Origin: Ostrinia nubilalis
Taxonomy: Eukaryota; Arthropoda; Insecta; Lepidoptera; Crambidae
Reading direction: 5' to 3'
Length of the DNA: 64,000 nucleotides
Assembly (NCBI RefSeq): GCF_963855985.1
Contig: NC_087110.1
Span: forward strand, 4,765,001-4,829,000
Of this stretch, positions 22,374 through 34,376 are shown piece after piece. How positions within the stretch are numbered: the stretch's first letter is position 1; the number at the start of each line of letters is the position of its first letter. The notes beneath the pieces were generated by a model. That model did no database searches. It was not told the origin of the DNA and saw nothing but the letters and a program-made list of their open reading frames with translations. The position numbers were made by a program, and so were the translations under genes.

Positions 22374-22759
22374 ACATTACTTGAGTCAATTATTTTTATT
22401 TGACACGCCGATTTTAGGCAAAAGTTATTTTTTATAAAGTTTTGTCTTTGAATTACAGGTTAATTGTGCGAACCCCTTTCCAATTAAGGGACAGTCTAAG
22501 CGAAACCGCGGTCCAGAGCGAGTCTTGAAAGTTGCAAACTTAATTGAAGCTGCACTTCCCCAGAATCTCTTGCATTTTTCGAGTGCTCCATTTTTCTACG
22601 GGACGAGACGCTGAATTTTGGAGATGCGTTGCGAAATAAATGAACCTTTGCTGGTTGGAAAATAAACTTAAATTTAATAATGGTGTTGACAGCACATCAG
22701 ATGCATTTTTGATCGCACGTAAATTTTGAAAATTTTGAAATGCTTTTTTCATTCTATTT
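22374..22759. other. No gene seen
   Basis: AT-rich DNA without recognised repeats. Confidence 0.3.
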
Positions 22760-22890
22760 TAACCTAAAGATGTCCACTGTTGTGCAAAGGCTTCTCTCAA
22801 TGATCCTACGCTGTATCCAGGTGCTTTCGGCAATCTTCACCAGGTCATCCGCCCACCGAGGTCTGCCTAAACTGGATTGGACCTTTAGCT
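22760..22890 (-). repeat. RTE retrotransposon tail fragment, diverged
   Basis: Words aagatgtccactgttgtgca and caatcttcaccaggtcatcc mark an old copy. Confidence 0.65.
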
Positions 22891-23149
22891 GCTCAATTTG
22901 GCTCGTAATTCTTGTAACGCAGTCTAGTAGAGCGCATAAGTAAAATTTAACGAACTAAGACACAGACAAATTTTTGTTTTTTTGTCATTTTTTGTCACGA
23001 CTGATAGGCTTAGTTAGCAAATACTTTTGTACTTTTGGTCTTTTGTAAAGTATAATAGTATCATTCGCATTATTATTTTGTATGCCAATAAATAAAATAA
23101 CTTACCTACTCTTTCATGGATCTAGTAGAAAGTAACCACTATAATTTCT

Positions 23150-23370
23150 AAAGGCGGGTCCAGACATGTATCATTTGCCCGATCCGATCACCGTATCCGT
23201 ATCGTCGACGCGTATCATAATCGCATATGTGGACGGGTTATTACCCGGTTATTACCCGTCCACATATGCGATCATGATAGGTACGCGTAAAAATAAATAA
23301 ATAAATAATTAAATAAATACGGATACGGTGATCGGATCGGGCAAATGATACATGTCTGGACCCGGCTTAA
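23150..23370. mobile_element. Palindromic MITE, GGGTCCAGACATG family
   Basis: The ends ggcgggtccagacatgtatc and gatacatgtctggacccggc are inverted and pair for about 40 bp, then tccgtatc and gatacgga words and a central cgcatatgtggacgggtaat hairpin pair further inward. A short (aaat)n run at 23290-23320 interrupts the right arm. Confidence 0.8.
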
Positions 23371-23747
23371 GATGCAGTTTTACTATTGGTTTTATTCTTA
23401 ACACAATTAATACGGAACCCCTAGTCTCACTAGCTCCCTCTTGCCACCCCAATACGAAGAGGCGACGTGACGAGTTTTTTAACTTAATGAAGGAAACTCC
23501 AGCAGGTGCTCTCAAAATGTTTGTTCCATCCTTTTTTGTACAGCTTCCCGGGAATGTAATGGGATTGTTTGTAGTTTCTTCCTGATAATTTTTTATTTAA
23601 TTTTTGAAACAGAACTTTCAAGACTTGGAAGATTATTTTTGCGTTTCTTTAAATATAATGTAGACGAAAACGGATATAGTTAGTACCAATAGAAACTGCA
23701 TTTTTTTCTTGCACGTAAAGTTTCACATTGACATCGAGTTTGTTAGA
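23371..23747. other. No gene seen
   Basis: One open frame (23352-23585) overlaps the MITE end and has no domain. Confidence 0.3.
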
Positions 23748-23856
23748 TTGGATTGCACCATCTTATTTTAACTTTAACAAACGTTAAAAATCTGTCAAAC
23801 TCCATAGGAAAAGCACTGGTTATAGTTACGGTTAAAGTTATGTGGTACAATTCAGT
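23748..23856. mobile_element. MITE, GGCTGAGTTGCACCA family, decayed
   Basis: Contains gattgcaccatcttatttta and gtggtacaattcag in inverted arrangement. Confidence 0.6.
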
Positions 23857-24114
23857 AGTAAACTTGTCTTTGTTTTTCTTTCTGTCTTTATACCATGCTT
23901 TTCCAAAATTGAGTTTCAAAGCTTTGCGTTGATATGTATCAAGTTACATAAAAACAAATAAAGGTCAAATGAAACAATAGAAAAGGGTCAAAAGGGTATC
24001 CGCTCAATTCTAATCGGGACACCATGATAATATGTAATATGATGACCTGATACCGGTTTTCAGCTGTTTTCGTTATTTTATTAAAACTGTAAATAGGAAT
24101 TTATTAATTTTTAA

Positions 24115-24305
24115 CTTTACCCACCAAGGAACAGGGATCACCAACGAGATGGACAGATCAAGGCCGCGACTAAGTGCTCGGTTAACGAATGTAGGTACCC
24201 TGAAAGCTGAAGTCCGCGAGGAATGGCGGCATATTGCAAAGATCATCACTCATCGTGATTCACAATGATGGCCACGACCACTTTGGCAAGAGAGTGGCTC
24301 GTTTC
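24115..24305 (+). repeat. LINE C-terminal fragment, GSPTRWTDQ type
   Basis: The plus strand carries GSPTRWTDQ, a frameshift, then KAEVREEWRHIAKIITH, followed by a 3' end ccacgaccactttggcaaga. It is the same family as 50200-50405 and 25885-25975, and distinct in sequence from the RTE tail next to it. Confidence 0.6.
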
Positions 24306-24333
24306 TTAGACAAAAACATTCTAAGGTTCTAGC

Positions 24334-24690
24334 TTCGTTCGTTTCAGCCAAATAACGTCCACTCTACTGGACAAAGACCTCCCCTTGGGGGATTTCCACA
24401 ACGACCGGTCCTGCGCCGCCACATCCAGGCACCTCCTGTGACATTCACCAAATCGTCGGTCCATCTAGTGGGAGGCCTGCCCACACCACGTCTTCCGGCT
24501 CGTTGTCGCCAACAGCTCTGTGAGCTTTGTGCCCCACCCACTACCACTTAATTTTAGCGATTCTGCGGGCTATGTCAGTCACTTTAGTACTCCTGCGGAT
24601 CTCCTCGTTTCTGATTCGATCACGCAGGGAAACTCCGAGATTTGCACGCTCCATCGCCCTTTGGGTGACCTTGATCCTTCTTATAAGGTT
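24334..24690 (-). repeat. RTE-clade retrotransposon C-terminus, long fragment
   Basis: The minus strand reads RAMERANLGVSLRDRIRNEE, then RRSTKVTDIARRIAKIKW, then GRPPTRWTDDLV with one frame change. These words are typical of the end of the RTE endonuclease-reverse transcriptase of Lepidoptera. This is the most 5'-extended copy of the tail family in the window. It is 5'-truncated, as usual for target-primed reverse transcription, and non-functional. Confidence 0.8.
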
Positions 24691-25623
24691 TTAGCTTACA
24701 AAGAAATTAAACTACAAACAATCTCAATATTTATTCAGGCTTCCGAGATTCATTAAGTGATACTGATTGAAATCAAGGGCTTGCCTAACTCGTGCTCCTC
24801 GAACAATCGACATTGTCAGTAATGAAGTGATGTAACTTTGGATTTCGGAGTTGGAAACTTTGGCAACTTGAAACTCATTATTATACCACGTTTCAAGCGC
24901 AGAATACGTCTTGTGGGGCAGTGGTTCCCAAATAGTCTGTATTCCCTAGAGATGTGGGATGTAAGAGGGGTTGACGACAACAGAAACGCAGGTTGTAAAC
25001 CAGGCACTTAAAATTTCTTAATTTTCCGAATTAGGTAAGTGACTGTTTCAATATTGATAAAAAAATGTTACCTCAGCGTTATCATACGTAACACCACGCT
25101 ACCAAACATACAAAATATGTATTTTTGAAGACTGTATTACAAAGAAAACAAGGCCCGATCCTATTGAAATTATTACAAATATACCTAGGATCGGGATTGT
25201 AAGATTTGAGTGGGATGAGCCCGAACATTTATACATTATGTCTACATACATGAAGTAAAGTACCTACTATAAAGTTACTCCATATTTGAACCTTCCTTTA
25301 ATTACTATTTTTTTAATTTAAATTAGAGTCCTGTAATTAATTTTTCTTTTCACCAAATGCCTAATTAATCAATAATTTTACCTTATTCTTACTCTTTTGC
25401 TAAAGACAGCCTTACATTCACCTTTGACAGACGTTTATCGGAAAACAGAATTACCATAAGTGGGCAACTGACGAGAAAAGTTTGGGAACCTGTAATGAAG
25501 GGTTACGCTCTGGTTTCAAATAGTTGAATCAATTACATTTCCATATTTGAATTGGACTTTGACCTCGGAAAAGCTCGCGTGGGGTTTCCTATATGAATGA
25601 ACAAGCCTAGTGTTATTGAACCT
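24691..25623. other. No gene seen
   Basis: AT-rich DNA; short frames only. Confidence 0.3.
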
Positions 25624-25748
25624 TTAAGGCTGAGTTACACCACCTAACTTTGACCGTAACTATGACGATAACCGGTGCTTTTTGTATGGAGTTTGACAGA
25701 TTTTTGACGTTTGTCAAAGTTAAAGTAAGATGGTGCAACCCAGCCTAA
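25624..25748. mobile_element. MITE, GGCTGAGTTGCACCA family, well preserved
   Basis: Ends ttaaggctgagttacaccac and gtgcaacccagcctaa. The core pairs gtcaaagttaaagtaagatg with the left caccacctaactttgaccgt. Confidence 0.75.
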
Positions 25749-25884
25749 GTCTTCTTTTATTTTCTTCTTCTGCTCTTTACGTACAATCTGATGAATTCAA
25801 ACCTTACAGCCAATAGTACAAAATAAATATTTCCTAAAAAAAATAGAAAATCAATTAGGGTATTTTTTTATTTAGCTTGTGATA

Positions 25885-25975
25885 AGGAATGGCGACGGAT
25901 TGTGAGGCTTGCCACCGGATCTGGTGTGACGATTACAACCACTCTGGCAAGAGTGTAGCGACGAAGAAGTAGATT
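25885..25975 (+). repeat. LINE 3' end, CACTCTGGCAAGAGTG type
   Basis: Reads WRRIVRLATGSGVTITTTLA to a stop, then a short (gaa) tail. It matches the 3' ends of 24115-24305 and 50200-50405. Confidence 0.55.
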
Positions 25976-27079
25976 TTTTTTTATTTAGCTTGTGATAATA
26001 GCTGTTTTTGTAATAATCATCGATATAGTTATATTATTATGATGTTTTTCGTCATCAAAAGATTCCTATAAAATTATCAGATTTAAGACAATTTATTAAC
26101 TAGCTAAAATTTTGACAGCTAACATAACCTATTGAGGGGTAAATATTATATTACTATCAATAGATCTAGGTGGTCTAAATCATCTCTTATGAACTACATA
26201 CTTTTGTGTGTAGTTATGACAATCAGTGATTCTTATAATAATTATTTCTCTTTAATGACAAATATTCTAGTAAAATGTTCTGTTTTGCTTCTAATGACAA
26301 TTTCCCTGTACATAATATCTAACAGATGGCAAATCCGTTCTTGTTGATGCAAACACAGCTTTGGTGATCCTATCAAATGTAGAGGGCTCAGCAGTGTTGC
26401 TATATTGAGGACTTTATCCCTGAATACAGGAAAATAGCACGTTGAGCAATATTACATCGAAATTCCTTTGTTTAAAATTACTGTAAAGTAAAAATACCAC
26501 GAACACCAAAAGGTCACTTAATTATGTTCATTATTATCGTTAATTTTCATAGCAATAGGTAACAGATCAAAATGTATTCAGAATTTTCTTAATTATATGA
26601 CTTGCATCGCAGTCTTCCTCAAAGGATGTAGGTAAATAGATTTATACAATCTTTGATTTCAGACAGAAACTTTTTATTACTTAATCAATAATTATCGCAT
26701 GGGATATTTTAGAAATAGGCATCAATTTGCCACAATATTCCTTAAAGATAATTCCTTCTTTCTAAAGCTGACTTAAAAACTTTTGCCTTCATGTCAATCT
26801 CACCGATCGCATTAGAGCCGAGCAAACAATCGCCGATCTTTATTAACCCGGGAACTTTTTAGTGGATTCCAGGGAGAATTTGATTGAGTTGGCAAACGGG
26901 AAACGGGATTACGTTATTTACATAGAACCCTTAAAGACGAGGAGCAGTTTGCCTAAATCTATAGATTGACTTGAAATCCCGGGTTTCTCTTTTTTGTTGT
27001 GTAAGTAGTATACTTAACTAGTACGGTTGTAAAATATACTGAAGGTTAAGACATAAATGAATACCTAGTTTTATTGCTT
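25976..27079. other. No gene seen
   Basis: Very AT-rich. A repeated phrase tatttagcttgtgataa occurs at 25870 and again at 25983, a duplication of about 17 bp that may be the target duplication of the LINE end between them. Confidence 0.35.
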
Positions 27080-27315
27080 TTCGTTCGTTCGTTCGTTTCA
27101 GCCAAATGACGTCCACTGCTGGACAAAGGCCTCCCCCAAGGATTTCTATAACGACCGGTCCTGTGTTTCCCTCATCCAGGTACTTCCCGCGACCTTCATC
27201 AGATCGTCGGTACACAATATGGGGGGCCTGTCCACGCTACGTCTTCCTGCCCGTGGTCGCCACTCGAGAACTTTTCTGCCCCAACGGCCATCATCTCTAC
27301 GAGTTTTATTGGTAA
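27080..27315 (-). repeat. RTE retrotransposon tail
   Basis: The pattern cgttcgttcgtttcagccaa, gacgtccactgctggacaaa, gatcgtcggtacacaata is clear. The minus strand encodes a remnant of the C-terminus. Confidence 0.8.
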
Positions 27316-27515
27316 CTAGCAGCCGCCCGCGACTTCGTACGAGTTGATCCCGTTTACCCCCTTAGGGGTGGAGTTTCGTAAAATCCTTTCTTAGCGGATG
27401 CCTACGTCATAACATCTACCTGCATGCCAAATTTCAACCCGATCCGTCCAGTGGTTTGGGCTGTGCGTTGATAGATCACTATGTCAGTCAGTCAGTCAGT
27501 CACTTTAGATTTTCA
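27316..27515 (-). mobile_element. Helitron-like element, abutting RTE tail
   Basis: Begins ctagcagccgcccgcgactt and ends in a (tcag)n run at 27485-27505. Reversed, this gives the aagtcgcgggcggctgctag 3' end. A block with ccgatccgtccagtggtttg is usual for this class. Confidence 0.6.
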
Positions 27516-27744
27516 TCCCCTATTTCATAGTTTAACGTTTTCCTTAATGGCTGAAAACAAAACCTACAAGATTATTTTTCAGGAATATTTAACGGGTATT
27601 CTCAATTTCAGCAATTACAGCCATTCCCAGCCTAACGTTCCCCGAGTTAATCAAAAAGTCAAAAGTACAATAGAAGAAAGGGACTTTCGGCGTCACCGAT
27701 AAAAGAATTGACGTCTATAGAGCCGTAAGTTCCAATGATATATC
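27516..27744. other. No feature seen
   Basis: No recognised repeat or gene. Confidence 0.3.
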
Positions 27745-27990
27745 TTAGACAACTGTTTCTCAAACTTTTTCACGGTGCCGCCCCCTTGACCTGGAAGAAA
27801 AATGCATACCGCCAATTTGATCCGTAGTCAAAATAATCACTCAACTTGTCAAATTTTTACGCCAAGTAGCCAAAAGGATCTCAATACGTCTTTGACCCTT
27901 AACCAGGCTCTGGTATCCACAGAGAACCTTGTGCAGTAAACGATTGAAAACCAATGACTTTTTTTTAAGCATGGTTAAGACAACCTTATA
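27745..27990 (+). mobile_element. hAT-like transposon end
   Basis: The phrase caactgtttctcaaactttt followed by tcacggtgccgccccc closely resembles the widely shared terminus of one group of hAT elements (CAGTGGTTCTCAAACTTTTT style). No matching right end was located, so the extent is a guess. Confidence 0.45.
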
Positions 27991-29470
27991 AAAAGGTTTC
28001 TAAGGTATACTTAGAAACCTTAAATTTAATTGTAATCCGATTTTATCTTGAATGTAACAGTAACCCGATTATGTACTGTAATATTTTTGGACTAAATAAA
28101 TATCATTTTCATTTTTTATTTTTGTAGAATTAAGTATAAGGGGGGTCCAATTTAGTTGCCGGCCAGTCCAATATACCATAGGACTCTCACGTACCTATAT
28201 TACACTAAATTATCATGACTACTACCTTACTCAACTGTATACAAAATAACCTGTACCACAGTATTTATTCTGTGCCTGTAGAGGGACCCTGATAAGCTAC
28301 CGAATAAACAACCACTTAACTGTTTTCGCACAAAAATCAAAACTCGCAAAACGCAAACGCGGCGACGTTAATCAGCTAAAAGTTGAGCATTTTTTTGCCG
28401 CTACATTTTTTTGCCGCCGCAAAATATTTCCTCTCCGCAAATATTATTTCGGTCGATACATTAACGTGAGCGCAGGTCCCGATTTAGTGCCGTCAAATGG
28501 AAAAACATTGGAGGGGTGTATTTTGGAGGTCGTGCGAGAATTGGTTTCTACGAAGTTAGATAGACACTTTAATACACACCACAAAAAAGGAAAGGAAAGA
28601 AATTCAACTTGCTCTGCTATAATTTGATACAATCATGCGACATGTTTGAGCATGTTTGTAACAGTGTGCTTAAAAGTGTTCATTAAGAGGAGTTGGTATA
28701 ATCGATTATTATTGTTGTTCATATTTCTTTGATATAATTTCCTCTAAACATCATCCAAAACTGATAAAACGACAATCAATTTATTTTACGAAAAAGCTTT
28801 ATAAATATGCCAACTAAATGCGAAATGGTCGTTTGCGTTTGGCCACTCAATCTTTATTAATTGGTTTCAAGTAGTAACCAGCTTAAAAGATCTACGCACT
28901 TACATGATTCCTTAGATTATCTTTAACGGGTCCGTAACATTCATCAATCTACCAAAATTTCATTGTCACATCAAACAAAATTCGCCTCAATTTCTGCTAA
29001 CGACACATCATATCGCACGCCTCCAGAATAGTCCCCAACCCGCATTTCATTCCGACTGCCATTAAACAGATTGAGGCTGGAAAAACAAGGATCCGGAAAA
29101 CTTACGTCCCCCACTGAGGCCCTCGTAATTTGAATTTTTAATTAAAGAGGGCGCCACTGTCAACTTTAGTTAATGCATTGCACGCTACGTACATTTTAAT
29201 TTAACTTCCCGTTGAAATATGGCGTTAGTGTACATTTTCAATAAACATGTTCCGATTCCGACAAATGAGAAAATAAGTTGCGAGAAATATGTGTTTTAAA
29301 TTGGAAATACTCGTACCTACATCAATACAGGTAGTGTATATGGATGGACCGATAATTGAAAAGCCTATCTATTTGGAAGGTTCGTGATGAAAGAATGAAT
29401 TTTGTTACCCAATCGCAGAAAAAAAGCGAGAATTTTACTAGTGTGTGTGATAAGTAAGGTTACAGGAAGG
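27991..29470. other. No gene seen
   Basis: AT-rich. The gtaatattttt, taaataaatatcat words at 28080-28110 could be a retroposon tail. No domain-bearing frame. Confidence 0.3.
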
Positions 29471-29735
29471 CAGTGGATGCAGGCCACTGCTAGACAATCT
29501 GAGAATCATTGGAGAAGACCTATGTTCAGTAGTAGATGACAGACGTCCAGTGGCTGAAATTATGATGACGAAGATCTTATGTAACTTTTTTAATTTATGC
29601 TTGGATATAATAATGTGAGTAATCATCATCATTATGTAGACTTTACTGCTGGAAATCTCTTGCTTTATTCCACTCTACATTGCTACCATAGGGGACCAGC
29701 AGTGGACGTCCTATGGCTGAAATGATGATGATTAC
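29471..29735 (+). repeat. Two RTE tail remnants
   Basis: Pieces at 29475-29565 (tgttcagtagtagatgacag and ggctgaaattatgatgacga) and 29688-29735 (cagcagtggacgtcctatgg and gaaatgatgatgat) are the extreme 3' end of the GATGAT variant in plus orientation. Confidence 0.6.
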
Positions 29736-30560
29736 ATTGCTACCAATCACCCTATTCAACGCTCACCAAAAGGTGTTCTCAACCTTGTAACTTTCGATCC
29801 CAACCGCTATACGCAAATTCTTAGGTCTGAATGAATCTGCTATACATTTTTGATGCCTTGTCTCTCAACCACTTGTATAGGCTACTCGTAGCCTCCTAAA
29901 ATATTAATCAGATTTCCACCCTGTATACCAAAGATTCTTCGCCGATAAACGTCTTAATAAGAGTCCGATCAACTCGTTTAAATACAGTCCGTCATTAAAA
30001 CTTGTATCACGTTGCGACATTGTCTCCGATTGGAGAACTCCCCAACAATTTTCCGAGCGCGGACGCTCTTGATAATGTCTGAGACTTGCCTCGTTTGTTC
30101 GGGGACGGAGTTAGATCTGCTGAAAGAGGCTAAAAGATAAATAATATAGCTGAGATGATTTGGAAGCAGAAGGAAGTAATAGTTCAATAAACTGTATAGC
30201 AAGAATACCTATGATACCACGTTACTCTTACTATGCTTGGCATGTCAATAATTGACTGTTCCAGCTACCCATTGCCCATGCCTAATACTCATACTAGTGT
30301 TAGCTGACATTACACCCTACCCTACTCAATTATCATACTACCCTTACTCATCTATAAGTGCCCTCTCAGTCTCAGAAGACTATAATAAGATGCTGTGGCA
30401 GCCATAGCGGCTAAACTCACACCGGCACAAACATAGCCAGCTCGTATTGGTGTGAGCTGTTTGTGAAGAGAGATGAATGGATGTTTGTTACCGTAGAACA
30501 GGGTTACAAGCTTTGTATCTCTTAAGATTTAAAATAAGATGAGGCTTTGATTTAAAAGTA
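29736..30560. other. No gene seen
   Basis: Unassigned DNA downstream of the minus-strand attacin gene. Confidence 0.3.
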
Positions 30561-30563
30561 CAA

Positions 30564-30569
30564 TTTATT
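30564..30569 (-). other. Polyadenylation signal of attacin-type gene A
   Basis: AATAAA on the minus strand, about 100 bp past the stop codon. The plus-strand paralogue has the same hexamer at the same distance. Confidence 0.7.
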
Positions 30570-30670
30570 TTAAATGACAATATTTACAATACTATAATAC
30601 CAAATGTAAGCTAACCAAATACAAAGGTACCTACAACGGTACATCAACTTTGACAGTCTTTAACATAGAA

Positions 30671-32778
30671 TTAGCGCCTCTTAAAGAACTTGGTGAGGCT
30701 GAACCCTCCGAAGGGCTGTGTCTGGCTGAACTGCGGCGTGATGGAGCGCTGCAGGCCGGCGTTGACGTCGAAGCGGGTGCTCGGCGACTGGAACAGGTTC
30801 AGCTTGCCCATGGCCGAGTAGTCGGTGCGCTGCAGGAACGGCGTGTGCGATGCGCTTAGCGTCGCGCCCACTCGGTTCCTGAGGACATAATAAGCTGCTG
30901 TAGTGGAAAGTATGGCCTAATACTCATTCTAGTGTAAGTTGAGTAGCTTTACACCAAATTATAAAGGAAGGGCGTGGTGTGCGCTCGATTCCTGTGGACA
31001 TAATATTATAATTCTGTAGCGACAAAAATGTGGCACACAGGCAGCAGAGTGGCGCCACTCGCGCTCTGAGGAGTACTGAGGACATACGATGCTGACATCG
31101 CCGGCACGTAGCGGTATTGCAGAGTGAGCTAGGCAGCCTCAAACTTACTATACGATATTAGATGGATATTTGTTACTACTTCACGCAAAGAACTGTTGGA
31201 CGGGTTTAAAACAATGTCCTTTAGATCATAATGGCACATAGGCCTTATTTAGTTTAATTACTTTGTAGTGCGATACACAAGACAAGTGTACTCGTAAAAC
31301 TAGGGACAGACAACTAGTTTACAAATAATCCTGTCTTTTTACCCCTACGTCTTTACACCCCTAGGGTGTAACTTGAAAAGGCTGCTAAACCACTAGAGAT
31401 AAACACTGTTAGGTGTAGGTATTACCTCAATTTAGATGCCGCTTGTCCCCCCTGTAATGGTCTATCAGAAGCAGTACACTCACTTGAACATGTAGTCCAG
31501 GTTGCCGCCCACGGTGTTGAAGTTGGGCGCGCCTGGGAACTTGGTGGGCATGTTCCTGGTGGCGAACGCGTTGACGTCGAGCTGGTGGTTGCCGGAATGC
31601 ACCAGCCCCAGCCGGCCCGCGCCCGTCAGCTGCGAGCCGAAGCCCGGCAGGTTGGTGTGCGAGACGGAGAGCCCGTGACCGGCGCTGGAAAGAAAAATTA
31701 CAAAGATTTATTGTGGTTACTTGTAATAAGGGTAAATGTGAGTAGAACGGAAGAGGAAAGAATTAAATAAATGTCTTAGATGACTCTCAAAGAAATAATG
31801 TGCCGAAGCCCAGCACGTTGGATTGGGACAGGGAGAACCCGTGACCGGCGCTGGAAAGGAATAAGACGATGTGGATAGTGGTTACTTGCAATAAGGGTAA
31901 ATGTGACTAGAACGGGAGAGAAGAAAGAATAAAATTACTTAAATAGTTCTCAAAGAAGTACAATGCCAAGGCCCGGCCGGCACTTTGGTGTGCGAAAGAG
32001 AGAACCCGTGACCGGCGCTGGAAAGGAATAAGACGATGTGGATTGTGGTTACATGCAATAAGGGTAAATGTGACTAGAACGAGAGAGAAGAAATAATTAA
32101 ATGTCTTAGATGGCTCTCAAAGAAGTACTGTGCCAAGGCCCGGCCGGCACTTTGGTGTGCGAAAGAGAGAACCCGTGACCGGCGCTGGAAGAAATAAGAC
32201 GAAGGATCTTCCACTTGAAAGAATAGACTATCTTTGATAGGACTTCAACACACGATCTTTGTGACTACAGTTAGAGAGGTTACAATGTTTACTCTGTTCA
32301 AATTTTTAAGATGCCGATACATAGATGATGTTCCTTGCAAATAATACAAAGTTTCATTGATTTCTACATTTATAAAGGTCTAACATACATAATGTCTTCA
32401 TCTTCTGGCAAAGTGCAAACAACAGCATATGAAGTTAATCACTGTGGTATCTTAATGTAGTTGTAATCAGAGTGATATTGCGACTAAAATGTATTCTGAT
32501 GTGATGTCGAGCCTCTAACTTTAACATAAAATATCAGAGTCTAACAATGTAATAAATAGGAAAAGCACTCACGCAGTATCTAAAGCCAGTCCCTTAGTGA
32601 TAGCGCCAGTGGGCTGAGCGATCTGTCCGATCGCGCTGAGCTGGTTCCCTCCACCGGTCACCAAGGGCAGCTTGGCGCCGAAGCTGCTGCTACCGTCCGA
32701 GTTCACGCCCATGGAGACAGCACCCTGGCTGTTCACGCCCACCAGCAGGCAACCCAGGGCAAACACCAGAGAGAGCAT
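30671..32778 (-). CDS. Attacin-type antibacterial protein A, three exons
   Basis: Coding exons are 32573-32778, 31484-31684 and 30671-30878 (206, 201 and 208 bases; 204 residues), with GTGAGT donors and CAG acceptors. A signal peptide of about 17 residues (LVFALGCLLVG core) leads directly to QGAVSMGVNSDGSS, the usual start of mature attacins. Glycine-rich repeats follow: GHGLSVSHTNLPGFG, FNTVGGNLDYMF, TPFLQRTDYSAMGKLNLF. Attacins are secreted into haemolymph and act on the Gram-negative outer membrane. Unlike typical attacin precursors there is no acidic propeptide and no R-x-x-R furin site. Exons 2 and 3 are almost identical to those of gene B; exon 1 differs at seven residues. Intron 1 is enlarged to 888 bp by copies of the exon 2 start. 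No disruption is seen, so the gene is probably functional. Confidence 0.9.
30879..31483 (-). other. Intron 2 of attacin A, with pseudo-exon 3 start
   Basis: A second acceptor-like site followed by gaatcgagcgcacaccacgc lies near 30986 on the minus strand. It is a decayed copy of the real exon 3 start at 30878. Intron 2 of gene B contains the same arrangement. The stretch 31155-31320 resembles a decayed Helitron-like piece and is shared with 35560-35720 of gene B, so it predates the gene duplication. Confidence 0.7.
31691..32190 (-). repeat. Tandem 166-167-bp repeats carrying exon 2 starts, intron 1 of attacin A
   Basis: The block made of splice acceptor, the first bases of exon 2 and adjoining intron is present three extra times. 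Acceptors of the type ttccag followed by cgccggtcacggg fall so that pseudo-exons would begin at 31850, 32017 and 32184, against the true exon start at 31684. The spacing is 166, 167 and 167 bp. In frame with exon 1 each copy would add AAGHGFSLSHTK or AAGHGFSLSQSN and then stop within about 25 residues. Confidence 0.85.
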
Positions 32779-32842
32779 TTTCGACTCTATTATTATGTAC
32801 TGAAGAACTTTAGAAATGATGCTGGAGCAGCTGAGATTCGAA

Positions 32843-32898
32843 TGATGATGGGATGTGATACCCTGCGTTTATATACGGGAATGCGCGGTACATTCCCG
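32843..32898 (-). promoter_or_regulatory. Core promoter of attacin A with inverted GGGAATG pair
   Basis: CGGGAATG at 32876-32883 and CATTCCCG at 32891-32898 are an exact inverted pair with a 7-bp spacer. TATATAAA follows at once on the minus strand (32875-32868), and an initiator-like TCATT lies about 30 bp on, so transcription probably starts near 32843. GGGAAT-type half sites suit Rel/NF-kappaB factors (Relish, Dorsal), which drive insect antibacterial genes. Neither half is a full GGGRNYYYYY match, so this is inference. Confidence 0.65.
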
Positions 32899-33639
32899 AT
32901 CCCAGAGTATTAGTGAGACGAAAATAGCTTGAGGTTTATGATGTCGTAATTGAGTGATAAGAAATATGCGATATTATTATGTTACTGGAAGTGACCGTTT
33001 TTTGCAAATTACGTTTTGTAAACTTTAATCGGTATATGGGGAAAGTACCTTTACATTATCATTTCAGACAGCTTGGTGGAGGTTAAGGTAAGTCTCCACC
33101 AAGGAACAGTTTTGCTCTACTTTTTTAACAGTTTTGTTTTTAGAGTTAGAGGAGTTTAATTAGGATTTATTAGTTCTTGTATTGAAATACATTTGACTAA
33201 TGCTTATTTATATGTTTTGACCCGAAATCACACTATTTATTAATGCTCATAACTTTCATGTGCCTGATCATTAAAAAAAATTATGTGTTATGAAACTTTC
33301 AAAGCTACGAGTGTGTATTATTGATTCTTTATTTGTACACACTTAAAACGTAATTATTTCTTTTTTTTACCTCATCTAGTTACTTAACATCATTATGTAT
33401 TAAAGGAATCCCTCATTCAGAACGATAACCGATATCACCAGACATAAACAATAACATAGTTGTACTCTGTGGAGAACCGCATCAGTATGGTCTGATTGCA
33501 CTGTTATCATTAGTCTGACTGTTTTACAGGTTATCTATGGGTGCAGCGTGTCTTCCTGTTCCAGGTTATAGAACTAGTCTACTTTCTTAACGATGCAGCT
33601 CTATAAAGCTAGGATTTACAGCATGACCACCAAACCACC

Positions 33640-33830
33640 AGCCAACTAGTGACCTTAACTTCGAACTCCTCCTATGTTCTTCTGATTAAGTTTGTTGTGG
33701 GTCCAATTACAGTTTAACTTTACTCTGGGATAAACTTGACTTTCACTGGTTGAGTTTTTATTGGCGGTCAAGCTGTAGATCCTGACTACACTGGAGTTAG
33801 ACTACAATAGTCCCGTTTAGCCAACTAGTT
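33640..33830 (-). repeat. GGGACTATTCCCACC-family repeat, decayed
   Basis: Contains cttcgaactcctcctatgtt, gataaacttgactttcactg and a damaged end gactacaatagtcccg. Confidence 0.65.
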
Positions 33831-34376
33831 AAAAATATATTCGTATGTTTTCCCTAGGGAGATTGGACTATTCCTACAGGTCGTCCCACCACTGCAATTC
33901 CTGTTTGAATAAGCTAAAACTCATGTTTTAAAAGCTAGTAAGGTTCCAGCGGAAAGTTGAACAATCATTGGACTAGTTGAAGATCTAGACACTGCTTTAG
34001 TGCAAAGTGGTACGATAAAAAATCTAGGATTTAAGTAATTTGATATTTTTAGTTCTGTTATAAAAAATACCATACAATAAAATAAACTTAAATAAAATAC
34101 TTATTTTTACAATGTAAGTTTTTAAAGCTTGTAGGTAGTCAAATACATTAATAAACGTAGGAAAATAGATAATAGAAATTATTATACTCAAGAACATAAC
34201 AATGACTTTGTTATCTATTTTTAGTTCACAACTAATTTTAGGTAAATCCTCAAGCCTTAACTATTATTAAAACGGCTAACATAAACAAAGAATAAATATT
34301 ACTGCATTCATTTTCTTATCAAAAGTTATGACATCGCTAACTTTAAACTATCTCCGCCGCGGTTAGGCGCTGGGAC

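Noticed and set aside
27481..27515. (TCAG)n as an independent microsatellite locus
   Set aside because: It is the simple-repeat start usual for this Helitron-like class.
30650..30859. Plus-strand frame opposite attacin A exon 3
   Set aside because: Antisense shadow of a coding exon; splice structure and homology support the minus strand.
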